Of a DNA stretch of 9,392 bases, positions 1-6,544 are shown in pieces. Both the position numbers and the translations under genes were made by a program. The notes under the pieces are model-generated. The model saw only the letters and a program-made list of their open reading frames with translations. It was not told the origin of the DNA and made no database searches. The DNA comes from Clostridia bacterium (GTDB taxonomy: Bacteria > Bacillota_A > Clostridia > Oscillospirales > Acutalibacteraceae). How positions within the stretch are numbered: position 1 is the stretch's first letter; the number at the start of each line of letters is the position of its first letter. The stretch spans positions 1 to 9,392 of the forward strand of contig JAFVTJ010000139.1 in NCBI GenBank assembly GCA_017503305.1, in the 5' to 3' direction.

Positions 1-417
1 GGGCTTGAAAAGGCAGAAAGCGGAGAAATAATAAAGGATAATGACTTTAAATTTTCCTGTGTTTTTCAAGAAAACCGCCTTCTTCCCTTCAAAACGGCCT
101 TGCAAAACGTAATGCTTGTTTCAAATAACTTAAGCCTTGCAAAAGAAAATCTTGCCGCTTTAGGCTTAAAAGACGAGCTTAACACTCCCGTAAATCAGCT
201 TTCAGGCGGTATGAAACGCCGAGTGGCTATTGCCCGCGCTTTAACGGCCGAGTTTGACTGCTTGATACTTGACGAAGCCTTTACAGGTCTTGACGAGGAA
301 AACATAAAAACGGCAATAAAAAGAATTTTGGAAATAGCGCAAAACAAACCGATTATTCTAATTTCTCATTCTTCACTTGAGGCCCAACTCTTAAACGCAC
401 AAAAATATGAACTGTAA
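1..417 (+). CDS. ABC transporter ATP-binding protein, C-terminal part (5' end outside window)
   Basis: The frame is open from base 1 to TAA at 415-417, giving 138 visible residues. The first residues (GLEKAESGEI) are those that normally follow the Walker A motif, so roughly 40-50 N-terminal residues with Walker A lie off the window. Visible in order: Q-loop (VFQENRLLPF, about residues 21-30), ABC signature (LSGGMKRRVAIARAL), Walker B (CLILDEAFTGLD) with its catalytic glutamate replaced in place by the E of DEA, and an H-loop histidine (ILISHS). The VFQENRLLP type Q-loop resembles the nitrate/sulfonate/taurine importer ATPases (SsuB/TauB/NrtD), but the substrate cannot be told. The protein ends only about 14 residues after the H-loop, so it is a compact ATPase without the usual C-terminal tail. 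The TTG at 100 is internal and is not the start. Membrane and binding partners would lie upstream, off the window. Confidence 0.9.
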   Translation, partial: GLEKAESGEIIKDNDFKFSCVFQENRLLPFKTALQNVMLVSNNLSLAKENLAALGLKDELNTPVNQLSGGMKRRVAIARALTAEFDCLILDEAFTGLDEENIKTAIKRILEIAQNKPIILISHSSLEAQLLNAQKYEL

Positions 418-448
418 ATCCTTTCGTGATTTACAGTTTTTTATTTTT
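410..448 (+). terminator. Intrinsic terminator of the ABC transporter operon
   Basis: An 11-bp perfect inverted repeat, AACTGTAAATC (410-420) and GATTTACAGTT (428-438), encloses a 7-nt loop and is followed by a T-rich run (439-448). The left arm overlaps the stop codon of the ABC ATPase gene. It separates that gene from the ddh promoter that follows. Confidence 0.88.
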
Positions 449-455
449 CAAAAGA

Positions 456-484
456 TTGACAACAAGGAACAACTGTAATATAAT
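456..484 (+). promoter_or_regulatory. Consensus sigma-A promoter of ddh
   Basis: The -35 box TTGACA (456-461) and -10 box TATAAT (479-484) are both perfect consensus and are separated by 17 bp, the optimal spacing. Transcription is expected to start near 491, leaving a very short leader (about 19 nt) that contains the ribosome binding site AAGGAG at 496-501. No operator-like repeat or riboswitch fits into such a leader, which suggests strong, largely constitutive expression. Confidence 0.88.
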
Positions 485-509
485 TTTAAGGTAACAAGGA
501 GTGAAAACC

Positions 510-1490
510 ATGAAAATAGCAATTTTGGGCTACGGCAATTTAGGACGCGGTGTAGAAGCCGCTATAAAGCAAAACGACGATATGGAATTAACGGCCGTTT
601 TTACCCGCCGCAACCCTAAAACCCTTACAATACAAACCAAAACCGCCAAGGTTTACCACATTGACGATATTTTAAACTTTAAAAACGATATTGACGTGCT
701 TATTATTTGTGGCGGAAGTGCAACCGATTTGCCCGTGCAAACCCCCGAATACGTAAAGCATTTTAACGTTATCGATAGTTTTGATACCCACGCAAAAATA
801 CCCGAGCATTTTGAAAACGTTGACAAAAACGCTATGGAAAGTGGCAAAATCGGCATTATTTCAGTTGGCTGGGACCCCGGTATGTTTTCTCTTAACCGCC
901 TTTACGCCAACGCCATTTTACCCGAGGGCAAGGATTATACCTTCTGGGGCAAGGGCGTAAGCCAAGGCCATTCAGACGCTATAAGACGCATCAATGGTGT
1001 AATTGACGCAAGACAGTACACCATCCCTGTAGAAGCGGCTGTAGACGCTGTTAAAAACGGCGCTATGCCCGAGCTTTCCACCCGCCAAAAGCACACTAGA
1101 GAATGCTTTGTAGTGGTAGAAGACGGCGCTGACAAGGCACAAATCGAAAAAGAGATCGTTACAATGCCCAACTACTTTGCCGATTACGACACCACCGTGC
1201 ATTTTATCACAATGGAAGAAATGAAACGCGACCACCAAGGATTACCACACGGCGGCACTGTGATTCGTAGCGGTAAAACAGGCTGGGACAACCAAAACAC
1301 CGCTATAATCGAATATAATTTAAAGCTCGACTCCAACCCCGAATTTACCGCAAGCGTGCTTGTAGCTTACGCCCGCGCCGCTTACCGCTTAAACCAAACC
1401 GGCGACAAGGGGTGCAAGACTGTATTCGACATTCCCCCTGCATTACTCTCCAGCAAATCAGCAGAAGAATTAAGGAAAAATTTATTATAA
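510..1490 (+). CDS. ddh: meso-diaminopimelate D-dehydrogenase
   Basis: This NADPH enzyme (EC 1.4.1.16) reductively aminates L-2-amino-6-oxopimelate (tetrahydrodipicolinate) to meso-diaminopimelate in one step, bypassing the succinylase/acetylase branches of lysine and peptidoglycan precursor synthesis. The 326 residues match the family length (about 320). Visible are a Rossmann dinucleotide motif GYGNLG (7-12), the phosphate-binding FTRRNP (31-36), GGSATDLP (68-75), GWDPGMFSLNR (120-130), WGKGVSQGHSDAIRR (146-160) and GLPHGG (244-249). By alignment in memory with the Corynebacterium enzyme, W121/D122, R197, H247 and N276 are the likely substrate contacts. ATG at 510 is chosen because AAGGAG (496-501) sits 8 nt before it; the upstream in-frame GTG at 501 lies inside that Shine-Dalgarno. 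It has its own promoter and is followed 24 nt later by a PH-domain gene, likely co-transcribed. Confidence 0.95.
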   Translation: MKIAILGYGNLGRGVEAAIKQNDDMELTAVFTRRNPKTLTIQTKTAKVYHIDDILNFKNDIDVLIICGGSATDLPVQTPEYVKHFNVIDSFDTHAKIPEHFENVDKNAMESGKIGIISVGWDPGMFSLNRLYANAILPEGKDYTFWGKGVSQGHSDAIRRINGVIDARQYTIPVEAAVDAVKNGAMPELSTRQKHTRECFVVVEDGADKAQIEKEIVTMPNYFADYDTTVHFITMEEMKRDHQGLPHGGTVIRSGKTGWDNQNTAIIEYNLKLDSNPEFTASVLVAYARAAYRLNQTGDKGCKTVFDIPPALLSSKSAEELRKNLL

Positions 1491-1514
1491 AACTTTAAAT
1501 ACAGGTGAATTATT

Positions 1515-2126
1515 TTGAAAGATATATTAGAAAACACTAATAAAATCCCTTCATTAAATATAAGTGAGTATATTCTATGGCAGGGGCAACCCAAGAAAAA
1601 ACCATTTATTGCCAAACGCACTTTTGTTATGATGCCTATAGCTATTGTATGGCTGATTTTCGATTCAAGTGCTATTGCTGCATCCATAGCAGAAGGCGGA
1701 AGTTTTCTCTTCATTCTTCTACCATTTATGGCATTACACCTAATACCTGTCTGGATTTGGCTTGCAAATATAATTTCTGCACGACGAATTTGGAAAAATA
1801 CCACCTATTATATTACAAATCATCGCATTATAATTCAAAACGGATTTTTTGCTATAAACGAAACTTCCATTTTTTATAAAGATTTAAAGGACGTTAAATT
1901 AAAAATCGGTATTTTTAATAAGTTTTCGCATACAGGCGATGTATTACTTAATGCCACCAGCGGTGACTCTAATAGCTCAGATTCCTTTGAATTCTTAAAA
2001 GACGCACAAGACGTTTATGAAAGACTTCAAAAAATTATATTTAATATTCAAACCGATATTGAATATCCTAACGCACTAAGACCCAAAGATAACCCCGGAT
2101 ATAATACAAATTATAAGTCTGAATAA
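1515..2126 (+). CDS. Membrane-anchored bacterial PH-domain protein
   Basis: This 203-residue protein has a short cytosolic N-terminus with the motif LWQGQPKKKPF (21-31) common in bacterial PH-domain membrane proteins. Two hydrophobic segments follow, about 38-58 and 63-87. After a basic turn (ARRIW) a bPH2/YdbT-like domain runs from about 95 to 175, recognisable by TYYITNHRIIIQNG (97-110), KDLKDVKLKIG (122-132) and the final helix DVYERLQKII. The tail after 180 is polar and rich in Asn/Pro. The start is TTG at 1515, supported by AGGTGA (1503-1508) 6 nt upstream; the next in-frame Met is at residue 39, inside the first membrane segment. It lies 24 nt after ddh without a promoter or terminator between, so it is probably read from the ddh promoter. 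Exact function is unknown; a cell-envelope role is only a guess from context. Confidence 0.82.
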   Translation: MKDILENTNKIPSLNISEYILWQGQPKKKPFIAKRTFVMMPIAIVWLIFDSSAIAASIAEGGSFLFILLPFMALHLIPVWIWLANIISARRIWKNTTYYITNHRIIIQNGFFAINETSIFYKDLKDVKLKIGIFNKFSHTGDVLLNATSGDSNSSDSFEFLKDAQDVYERLQKIIFNIQTDIEYPNALRPKDNPGYNTNYKSE

Positions 2127-2144
2127 TAATTAAATAGGAAACTT

Positions 2145-2186
2145 TTAAAAAAGGACCAAGGAAATAATCATCTTCCTTGGTCCTTT
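2145..2186. terminator. Convergent terminator between the PH-domain gene and the dCMP deaminase operon
   Basis: A perfect 14-bp inverted repeat, AAAGGACCAAGGAA (2150-2163) and TTCCTTGGTCCTTT (2173-2186), has a 9-nt loop. Read on the - strand it is followed by a U-run (A-run at 2147-2152 on the + strand), making a good terminator for the leftward operon ending at 2212. Read on the + strand the following sequence is only moderately T-rich, so it probably also stops the ddh transcript but with a weaker tail. Confidence 0.88.
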
Positions 2187-2211
2187 GATTTACTGTATTT
2201 TTTAAAACGCA

Positions 2212-2691
2212 TTAAAACTTTAAAGTTTTTTCTTTATTAGTGCAATCGTATTGTCTATATTTTACGCCTGCGCTGTCAAACATACGCTTGGACGCCTTAA
2301 CCGAATCAGAATCGGCGTATTTATCTTCCTTGTAAACGATTTCCTTTATGCCCGACTGAATAATAGCCTTAGCGCATTCGTTACAAGGGAAAAGTGTAAC
2401 GTAAACTGTGCAACCGCGCACGTTACCGCGTTCGCAGTTTAAAATAGCATTAAATTCGGCATGGCAAACGTAAAGATATTTAGAATTCAAAGGGTCGCCG
2501 TCACGGTCCCAAGGGTATTCATCATCGCTGCAGCAACGCGGCATACCGTTGTAGCCCATTGACAAAATACGCTTGTCGTCGTTAACAATACAAGCACCCA
2601 CCTGTGTTGACGGGTCCTTACTGCGAAGAGCAGAAAGCATTGCAATACCCATAAAATATTCGTCCCAGGTTAGATAATCATCTCTTTTCAT
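2212..2691 (-). CDS. Deoxycytidylate (dCMP) deaminase, ComEB-type
   Basis: The enzyme deaminates dCMP to dUMP (EC 3.5.4.12), feeding thymidylate synthesis. The 159 residues are typical of ComEB/dCMP deaminases. Counting from ATG 2691, the zinc and catalytic set is visible: CHAE (His77 zinc ligand, Glu79 proton shuttle) and FPCNEC (Cys103 and Cys106 zinc ligands). The N-terminal part has the family signatures WDEYFMGIA, SKDPSTQVGA and GYNGMPRCCSDDEYPW. ATG 2691 is preferred over the in-frame GTG at 2700 because AGAGGTGA spans that GTG and lies at normal distance before the ATG. It is the last gene of the HAD-MFS-deaminase operon, 34 nt after the MFS stop codon, and ends 26 nt before the convergent hairpin. 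Confidence 0.93.
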   Translation of the reverse strand: MKRDDYLTWDEYFMGIAMLSALRSKDPSTQVGACIVNDDKRILSMGYNGMPRCCSDDEYPWDRDGDPLNSKYLYVCHAEFNAILNCERGNVRGCTVYVTLFPCNECAKAIIQSGIKEIVYKEDKYADSDSVKASKRMFDSAGVKYRQYDCTNKEKTLKF

Positions 2692-2725
2692 ATTGCTCAC
2701 CTCTATTTAATAATATACCGATATT

Positions 2726-3904
2726 CTAATTTTTGCAATCTTTATTTTTTAAAAGATAAAAACCACAGACAACAATTAAGGCTGAAAATACCGAAGCTAC
2801 GCCAAAACCTAAGTTAAGGCTAAATTTATCGGCCAAAATACCAATAAGCCACGGGCCGAATGCACAGCCAAAATCACCGCACATGGCAAAAGCACCAAAC
2901 ATTACTGCGCCGCCATTTTTAAATTGGGAAGCACCGAGCGAATAAATCCCCGGCCACGAAACGCTGACAGTAAGACCGCAAAGGGCACAAAAAACAAGCG
3001 AAACCAAGGGTATTTGGCATATCGCCACAAAAAGATAGCACACCACACCGAAAGCATTAAGGCCTATTAACAATTTTTCAAACGAAATACGCTTTGAAAA
3101 TTTAGCATAAATAACACGGCCAAAACCCATAAAAATCGCAAAAGCGCAAGGGCCTGCCATATCACCAACCGCCTTTGAAACGCCCAAGGCATTTTGCGCG
3201 AAAATGGATGCCCATTCAGCCATAGCGATTTCGCTGGCACCCGCACAAAACATTAAAAGCATATAAATTATAAACCTTTTATTTTTCAAAAGTTCAAAAA
3301 AGGTGGCGGTTTTAACACTCGGATCAGGCTCGACAATCGGTACCTTTAAAAAGGAAAACATATTTATAAAGGGCACTACCGACCAAATAAGCGGAATTAT
3401 AAACCAATTTTTAAAACCAAATATATAAACTGCGGCAGTTGTAAGCAAAACGGTTGCCGCCTGTCCCCAACAATAAAAGGAATGAAGTAACGCCATATTG
3501 CCCGATTTATTGCGAGTGGGGAGCATTTCTATCATAGGGCTAAGTATTACCTCAGTAAGTCCGCTTCCCGTAGCATAAATAATTATACAAATAATTATTG
3601 CAACATATGGACTTATAAGGTTAGGTAAGAATCCTAAAAGTGCCAGTCCCAAAAAAGCGGCAAACTGAGCTAAAACCGCAGCTTTTCTATAACCTATTAA
3701 CGCCACAACCTTAGGAGCTATAGAATCCACTATAATTTGCGCTCCAAAGTTTACTGCTATTAAAAAAGCCAAACGGGCGTAACTCATTTTATAAACGTCT
3801 TGTAAGGCTATAAAAAGAATTGGCAAAAAGTTATTAACAATTGCCTGTACAAAAAAGCCTACGTAACCCGCAATTTTTGTTGATAAATATTTTGATGAAG
3901 CCAT
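2726..3904 (-). CDS. MFS transporter, sugar/FHS-like
   Basis: This is a 392-residue inner-membrane protein with about 12 hydrophobic segments in the 6+6 arrangement of the major facilitator superfamily, with a long central loop near 186-210 (VPIVEPDPSVKTATFFELLKN). TM5 carries LLHSFYCWGQ (139-148), similar to the LHxxFGxGx pattern of the fucose:H+ symporter/FHS group, and the second half begins with AGASEIAMAEWASIF (221-235), also typical of that group. GRVIYAKFSKR (262-272) is the usual basic cytoplasmic loop between TM8 and TM9. A secondary transporter driven by the proton or sodium gradient is likely; the substrate cannot be read. The ATG lies 2 nt after the HAD gene stop codon, so the two are probably translationally coupled; its own Shine-Dalgarno is weak (TTGGGAT). 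Confidence 0.87.
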   Translation of the reverse strand: MASSKYLSTKIAGYVGFFVQAIVNNFLPILFIALQDVYKMSYARLAFLIAVNFGAQIIVDSIAPKVVALIGYRKAAVLAQFAAFLGLALLGFLPNLISPYVAIIICIIIYATGSGLTEVILSPMIEMLPTRNKSGNMALLHSFYCWGQAATVLLTTAAVYIFGFKNWFIIPLIWSVVPFINMFSFLKVPIVEPDPSVKTATFFELLKNKRFIIYMLLMFCAGASEIAMAEWASIFAQNALGVSKAVGDMAGPCAFAIFMGFGRVIYAKFSKRISFEKLLIGLNAFGVVCYLFVAICQIPLVSLVFCALCGLTVSVSWPGIYSLGASQFKNGGAVMFGAFAMCGDFGCAFGPWLIGILADKFSLNLGFGVASVFSALIVVCGFYLLKNKDCKN

Positions 3905-3906
3905 TT

Positions 3907-4560
3907 TTATAATCCCAAAATAAGCGGTGCGAGTTCTTGTGGCTTATTAGCCAAATAATCGGCACCGTTTTCTATCAATTCTTCTTTTCCTCTAAAGCCC
4001 CAAAGCACGCCAACAGCCACACAACCTGCATTTTTGGCAGTTTTCATATCCATGCCCGAATCGCCAACAAAGGCGCATTCAGAAGGTGCTACGCCTAATT
4101 TTTCCATAACTTCAAATGTAGAAGTGGGGTCAGGCTTTAAGGGGCAGTTTTCTCTTTTGCCGACAACAACCGAAAATTCGCCACAAAACAAATCTTCCAC
4201 AATCTTTTGTGTCATTTCATCAATTTTGTTTGAAACCACCGCAAGCTTTAAGCCTTTTTCTTTTAAAAGGCAAACACAATCGGCTATATTCTCATAAGGC
4301 TTGGTCTTATCTAGAAAATGATTACGATAATGCGCCATAAATTCGTTATAACAAATTTGCTTTGCTTCTTCAGTGAAAACCGCAGCCGGTATTGCCCTTT
4401 CAATAAGCTTTGGCACACCATCGCCTATAAACATATTAAATTCCGAAAGGTCACGCTTAGGAAAACCGTGCTTTTCTAACGCGTAGTTTGTACTGTCGCA
4501 TAAATCCTCTATGGTATTTGCAAGTGTACCGTCCAAATCAAAAATAACTGCCTTTAACAT
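3907..4560 (-). CDS. HAD-family hydrolase, phosphoglycolate phosphatase-like
   Basis: This 217-residue cytosolic phosphatase has the four HAD motifs in order: DLDGT (nucleophile Asp8, acid/base Asp10), VVSN (Ser110), Lys142 in LKPDP (motif III), and FVGDSGMD (motif IV, Asp167 and Asp171). A C1 helical cap lies between about residues 15 and 85. The arrangement matches Gph/PGP (2-phosphoglycolate phosphatase) and related small-phosphometabolite or pyrophosphate phosphatases; the exact substrate is not determined by sequence. ATG 4560 is the start: AGGAG lies about 7 nt upstream, and the next upstream start-like TTG (4596) falls in the loop of the rpmB terminator. The gene begins only 18 nt after that terminator, so it has no room for a promoter of its own, and it is followed by the MFS gene after 2 nt. 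Confidence 0.9.
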   Translation of the reverse strand: MLKAVIFDLDGTLANTIEDLCDSTNYALEKHGFPKRDLSEFNMFIGDGVPKLIERAIPAAVFTEEAKQICYNEFMAHYRNHFLDKTKPYENIADCVCLLKEKGLKLAVVSNKIDEMTQKIVEDLFCGEFSVVVGKRENCPLKPDPTSTFEVMEKLGVAPSECAFVGDSGMDMKTAKNAGCVAVGVLWGFRGKEELIENGADYLANKPQELAPLILGL

Positions 4561-4577
4561 TAAAAAACTCCTATGAT

Positions 4578-4607
4578 ACAAAAAACCCCTGAGCAAAACT
4601 CAGGGTT
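4578..4607 (-). terminator. Intrinsic terminator after rpmB
   Basis: On the - strand CCCTGAG (4605-4599) pairs with CTCAGGG (4593-4587) around a 5-nt loop (TTTTG), with two more A-T pairs possible past a bulged G, then six U (4585-4580). It lies 16 nt after the rpmB stop codon and directly before the HAD gene ribosome binding site, so it may act as a partial terminator setting the ratio of L28 to the downstream genes. Confidence 0.85.
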
Positions 4608-4622
4608 AGTTTGTAAGAAATA

Positions 4623-4811
4623 TTAGACTGCTCTGGTAACCTTACCTGAACGTAAGCAACGGGTGCAAACATTGATACGACGGGGAGTGCCGTTTACGAT
4701 TGCCTTTACCTTCTTAACGTTAGGCTTCCATGTTCTGTTCGAACGTCTGTGTGAGTGAGAAACCTTAATACCGAAAGCAATTTCTTTACTGCAGATATCA
4801 CATTTAGCCAT
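4623..4811 (-). CDS. rpmB: 50S ribosomal protein L28, zinc-ribbon (C+) form
   Basis: L28 is a small protein of the large ribosomal subunit. The 62 residues MAKCDICSKE... contain the family core VSHSHRRSNRTWKPN (17-31) and the ending CLRSGKVTR. Two CxxC pairs (Cys4/Cys7 and Cys49/Cys52) mark the zinc-binding C+ version rather than the C- version that replaces it under zinc limitation in bacteria with both. The start at ATG 4811 is fixed by AAGGAGG at 4820-4826, 8 nt upstream; a longer reading from 4841 would add ten residues unlike L28 and bury the ribosome binding site. It is transcribed from its own promoter about 50 nt upstream and ends at a hairpin terminator. Confidence 0.96.
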   Translation of the reverse strand: MAKCDICSKEIAFGIKVSHSHRRSNRTWKPNVKKVKAIVNGTPRRINVCTRCLRSGKVTRAV

Positions 4812-4867
4812 GGTCTGCACCTCCTTCTTTTTTGCCAGCAACTATTACTGACCGCATAGCAAAATAT

Positions 4868-4915
4868 ATAATATCACAACTTAATTCAAAAATCAAGTGT
4901 TTTTTTTATTTTTTT
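4868..4915 (-). promoter_or_regulatory. rpmB promoter with upstream A-tract (UP-like) element
   Basis: On the - strand the -35 box TTGATT (4896-4891) and -10 box TATTAT (4873-4868) are 17 bp apart. Directly upstream of the -35 are two A-tracts, eight A (4907-4900) and seven A (4915-4909), the position of an UP element that contacts the RNA polymerase alpha C-terminal domain. The A-tracts reach into the stop codon of gpsA. Expected start is near 4861, giving a leader of about 50 nt that ends with AAGGAGG. Confidence 0.68.
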
Positions 4916-5897
4916 AATGTTCACTTCTGCTTGGTCGATTCATAAGGTTATTAACGCAATTTTTCACGTCATTTCCCTCATATAAAACACCGTAGCATTC
5001 CCTTATAATCGGAAGTTCCACATTATACTTTTGGCTTAACCTGTAAGCGTTTTCGGCGGCATAATAGCCTTCTACCGTGCCGACAGCTTCCAATGCTTCT
5101 TTTACCGATATCCCACTGCCAACCTTAAATCCAAAACGATTATTACGGCTATGGCGCGAAGTACAGGTAACCACCAAATCACCAATACCCGCAAGGCCCG
5201 CAAAGGTAAATTCCTTAGCGCCCATAGAAACACCTAAACGAGTCATTTCAGCAAGACCTCTTGTAATAAGTGCGGCCTTAGTGTTGTCACCCAACCCTAA
5301 GCCATCACACAAGCCGGCAGCTATAGCTATAACGTTTTTTAAAGCACCGCCAAGCTCTACACCTACCAAATCGGTTGAAGTGTACACGCGCAACGCTTCG
5401 CCTGTCATAATATCCTGCACCACTTGAGCAGCCGGTAATGAAAGTGAAGCCGCAACAATTGAGGTGGGAATATTTCGCGCAACCTCTTCTGCGTGAGAGG
5501 GTCCCGAAAGAGCCACTACCGTAGCGCCCGGTATTTCTTCCGTTATAACATCAGATAAAAATTTAAGACTATCTGCTTCAAAGCCCTTTGAAACGTTAAC
5601 CACAATACCGCTTTTTCTATACTGCGCTAACTTTTTCGCTACGCTTCTTACCGCAATAGAGGGAGTCGCGATAATGGTTAGGTTGTCATCCCTTGTAACC
5701 GAAATATCGGTAGTAATCTTTATATTAGAAGGTAAAAACACATCACGCAAAAGCTTTTCGTTAGTGCGCTTTTCTTGTAGCATTTTTACTTCTTCATCGA
5801 ATGGCGACCAAAGTGTAACGTTATGACCGCTGTTATAAGCCGAAAGTGCCAAGGCCATGCCCCAGCCACCGGCGCCTAATACCGTTATCTTAGCCAT
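4914..5897 (-). CDS. gpsA: NAD(P)-dependent glycerol-3-phosphate dehydrogenase
   Basis: GpsA (EC 1.1.1.94) reduces dihydroxyacetone phosphate to sn-glycerol-3-phosphate, the backbone for phospholipids. The 327 residues are full length. Visible are the N-terminal Rossmann motif GAGGWG (8-13), ATPS (77-80), NVSKGFE (101-107), SGPSHAEEV (131-139), the catalytic lysine in ALKNV (Lys187), GLGDNTKAALITRG (201-214), AGIGDLVVTCTSRHSRNN (236-253) with its substrate-binding arginine, and VEGYYAAENAY (275-285). The ATG overlaps the plsY stop codon by one base (TAATG), with GGTGG upstream. It supplies the acceptor for PlsY encoded just before it. No hairpin terminator is seen after its stop codon; the rpmB promoter begins there, so part of the transcript may run on into rpmB. 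Confidence 0.97.
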   Translation of the reverse strand: MAKITVLGAGGWGMALALSAYNSGHNVTLWSPFDEEVKMLQEKRTNEKLLRDVFLPSNIKITTDISVTRDDNLTIIATPSIAVRSVAKKLAQYRKSGIVVNVSKGFEADSLKFLSDVITEEIPGATVVALSGPSHAEEVARNIPTSIVAASLSLPAAQVVQDIMTGEALRVYTSTDLVGVELGGALKNVIAIAAGLCDGLGLGDNTKAALITRGLAEMTRLGVSMGAKEFTFAGLAGIGDLVVTCTSRHSRNNRFGFKVGSGISVKEALEAVGTVEGYYAAENAYRLSQKYNVELPIIRECYGVLYEGNDVKNCVNNLMNRPSRSEH

Positions 5898-6544
5898 TAC
5901 TTGCCACCAATTTTTATTTTAGATTCGGTGCCCGCGATAAGACGCTTTATATTTTCGGTATGCTTAATTATAACCACCGCGCCCATAGCTAAAATCAAAA
6001 CTATTTGCGGCAAAAGCATAGCCGACTTATCACAGAATATCATAGAAAGCACAACAACCGCAACGGCTGCCAATACCGAACCTAAGGATACGTATTTTGT
6101 AATAAAAACAGTAGCCGCAAAAATGAGAACACCTATTGTTATCGCCAAAGGTGCGCAAACGGCAAAAATACCAACACTTACCGCTATACCCTTACCGCCC
6201 TTAAACTCAAAGAAAATGGGGAAAACGTGACCCAACATACACGCAAGGCCGCAAGCAAGAGCGCCTATTGCGGCGTCGGACAAATCGGTACCGGTTTTTT
6301 TGTTTACGTACTCAAAAATAGCCATACCCATATAAGTAGCGGCAAAGCCCTTAAGGGCATCAAAAACAAAAGTTAAAATACCGGGTACAAAACCCGCGTT
6401 GCGCAACACGTTGGTGGCACCCGCATTGCCGCTGCCAAGTTCTCTTACGTCGCGTTGCATAAAGGCCTTAGCAAAAATTACGGCAAAGTTTATACTACCA
6501 ATTAAATAAGCGGCTATTATAGTCACAATTACAGTCATTGCCAT
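5897..6544 (-). CDS. plsY: Acyl-phosphate:glycerol-3-phosphate acyltransferase
   Basis: PlsY transfers the acyl chain from acyl-phosphate (made by PlsX) to glycerol-3-phosphate, giving lysophosphatidic acid (EC 2.3.1.275). The 215-residue membrane protein has several hydrophobic helices and the three conserved cytoplasmic motifs: SGNAGATN (38-45), GHVFPIFFEFKGGKG (105-119) and KHTENIKRLIAGTE (194-207). The N-terminal YLIGSINFAVI is typical. The start at ATG 6544 is supported by AGAGGAG with about 7 nt spacing, within the last codons of der; it overlaps the der stop codon by one base. It is slightly longer than many PlsY proteins (about 200) because of a periplasmic loop around 80-92. With gpsA it forms the first steps of phosphatidic acid synthesis. 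Confidence 0.96.
   Translation of the reverse strand: MAMTVIVTIIAAYLIGSINFAVIFAKAFMQRDVRELGSGNAGATNVLRNAGFVPGILTFVFDALKGFAATYMGMAIFEYVNKKTGTDLSDAAIGALACGLACMLGHVFPIFFEFKGGKGIAVSVGIFAVCAPLAITIGVLIFAATVFITKYVSLGSVLAAVAVVVLSMIFCDKSAMLLPQIVLILAMGAVVIIKHTENIKRLIAGTESKIKIGGK

Noticed and set aside
501..509. GTG at 501 as start of ddh
   Set aside because: It lies inside the Shine-Dalgarno AAGGAG (496-501); ATG 510 has the right spacing and matches the family N-terminus.
1382..1804. 140-codon open frame on the - strand across the ddh end and PH gene
   Set aside because: It is antisense to two well-supported genes, has no ribosome binding site and its product resembles no family.
2692..2700. GTG at 2700 as start of the dCMP deaminase
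   Set aside because: The GTG is part of the AGAGGTGA ribosome binding site for ATG 2691.
4561..4596. TTG at 4596 as start of the HAD gene
   Set aside because: It falls in the loop of the rpmB terminator and adds 12 residues unlike the family; ATG 4560 has AGGAG at good spacing.
4560..4622. Independent promoter for the HAD operon at TATCAT before the gene
   Set aside because: A start 7 nt after this box would fall in the ribosome binding site, and no -35 box lies at the right distance.
4812..4841. Ten-residue N-terminal extension of L28
   Set aside because: It would bury a near-perfect ribosome binding site (4820-4826) inside the gene, and L28 normally begins MAKCDIC.
4897..4915. T-rich run after gpsA as an intrinsic terminator
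   Set aside because: On the transcribed - strand it is an A-run, not a U-run, and no stable stem precedes it; an UP-like element of the rpmB promoter explains it better.
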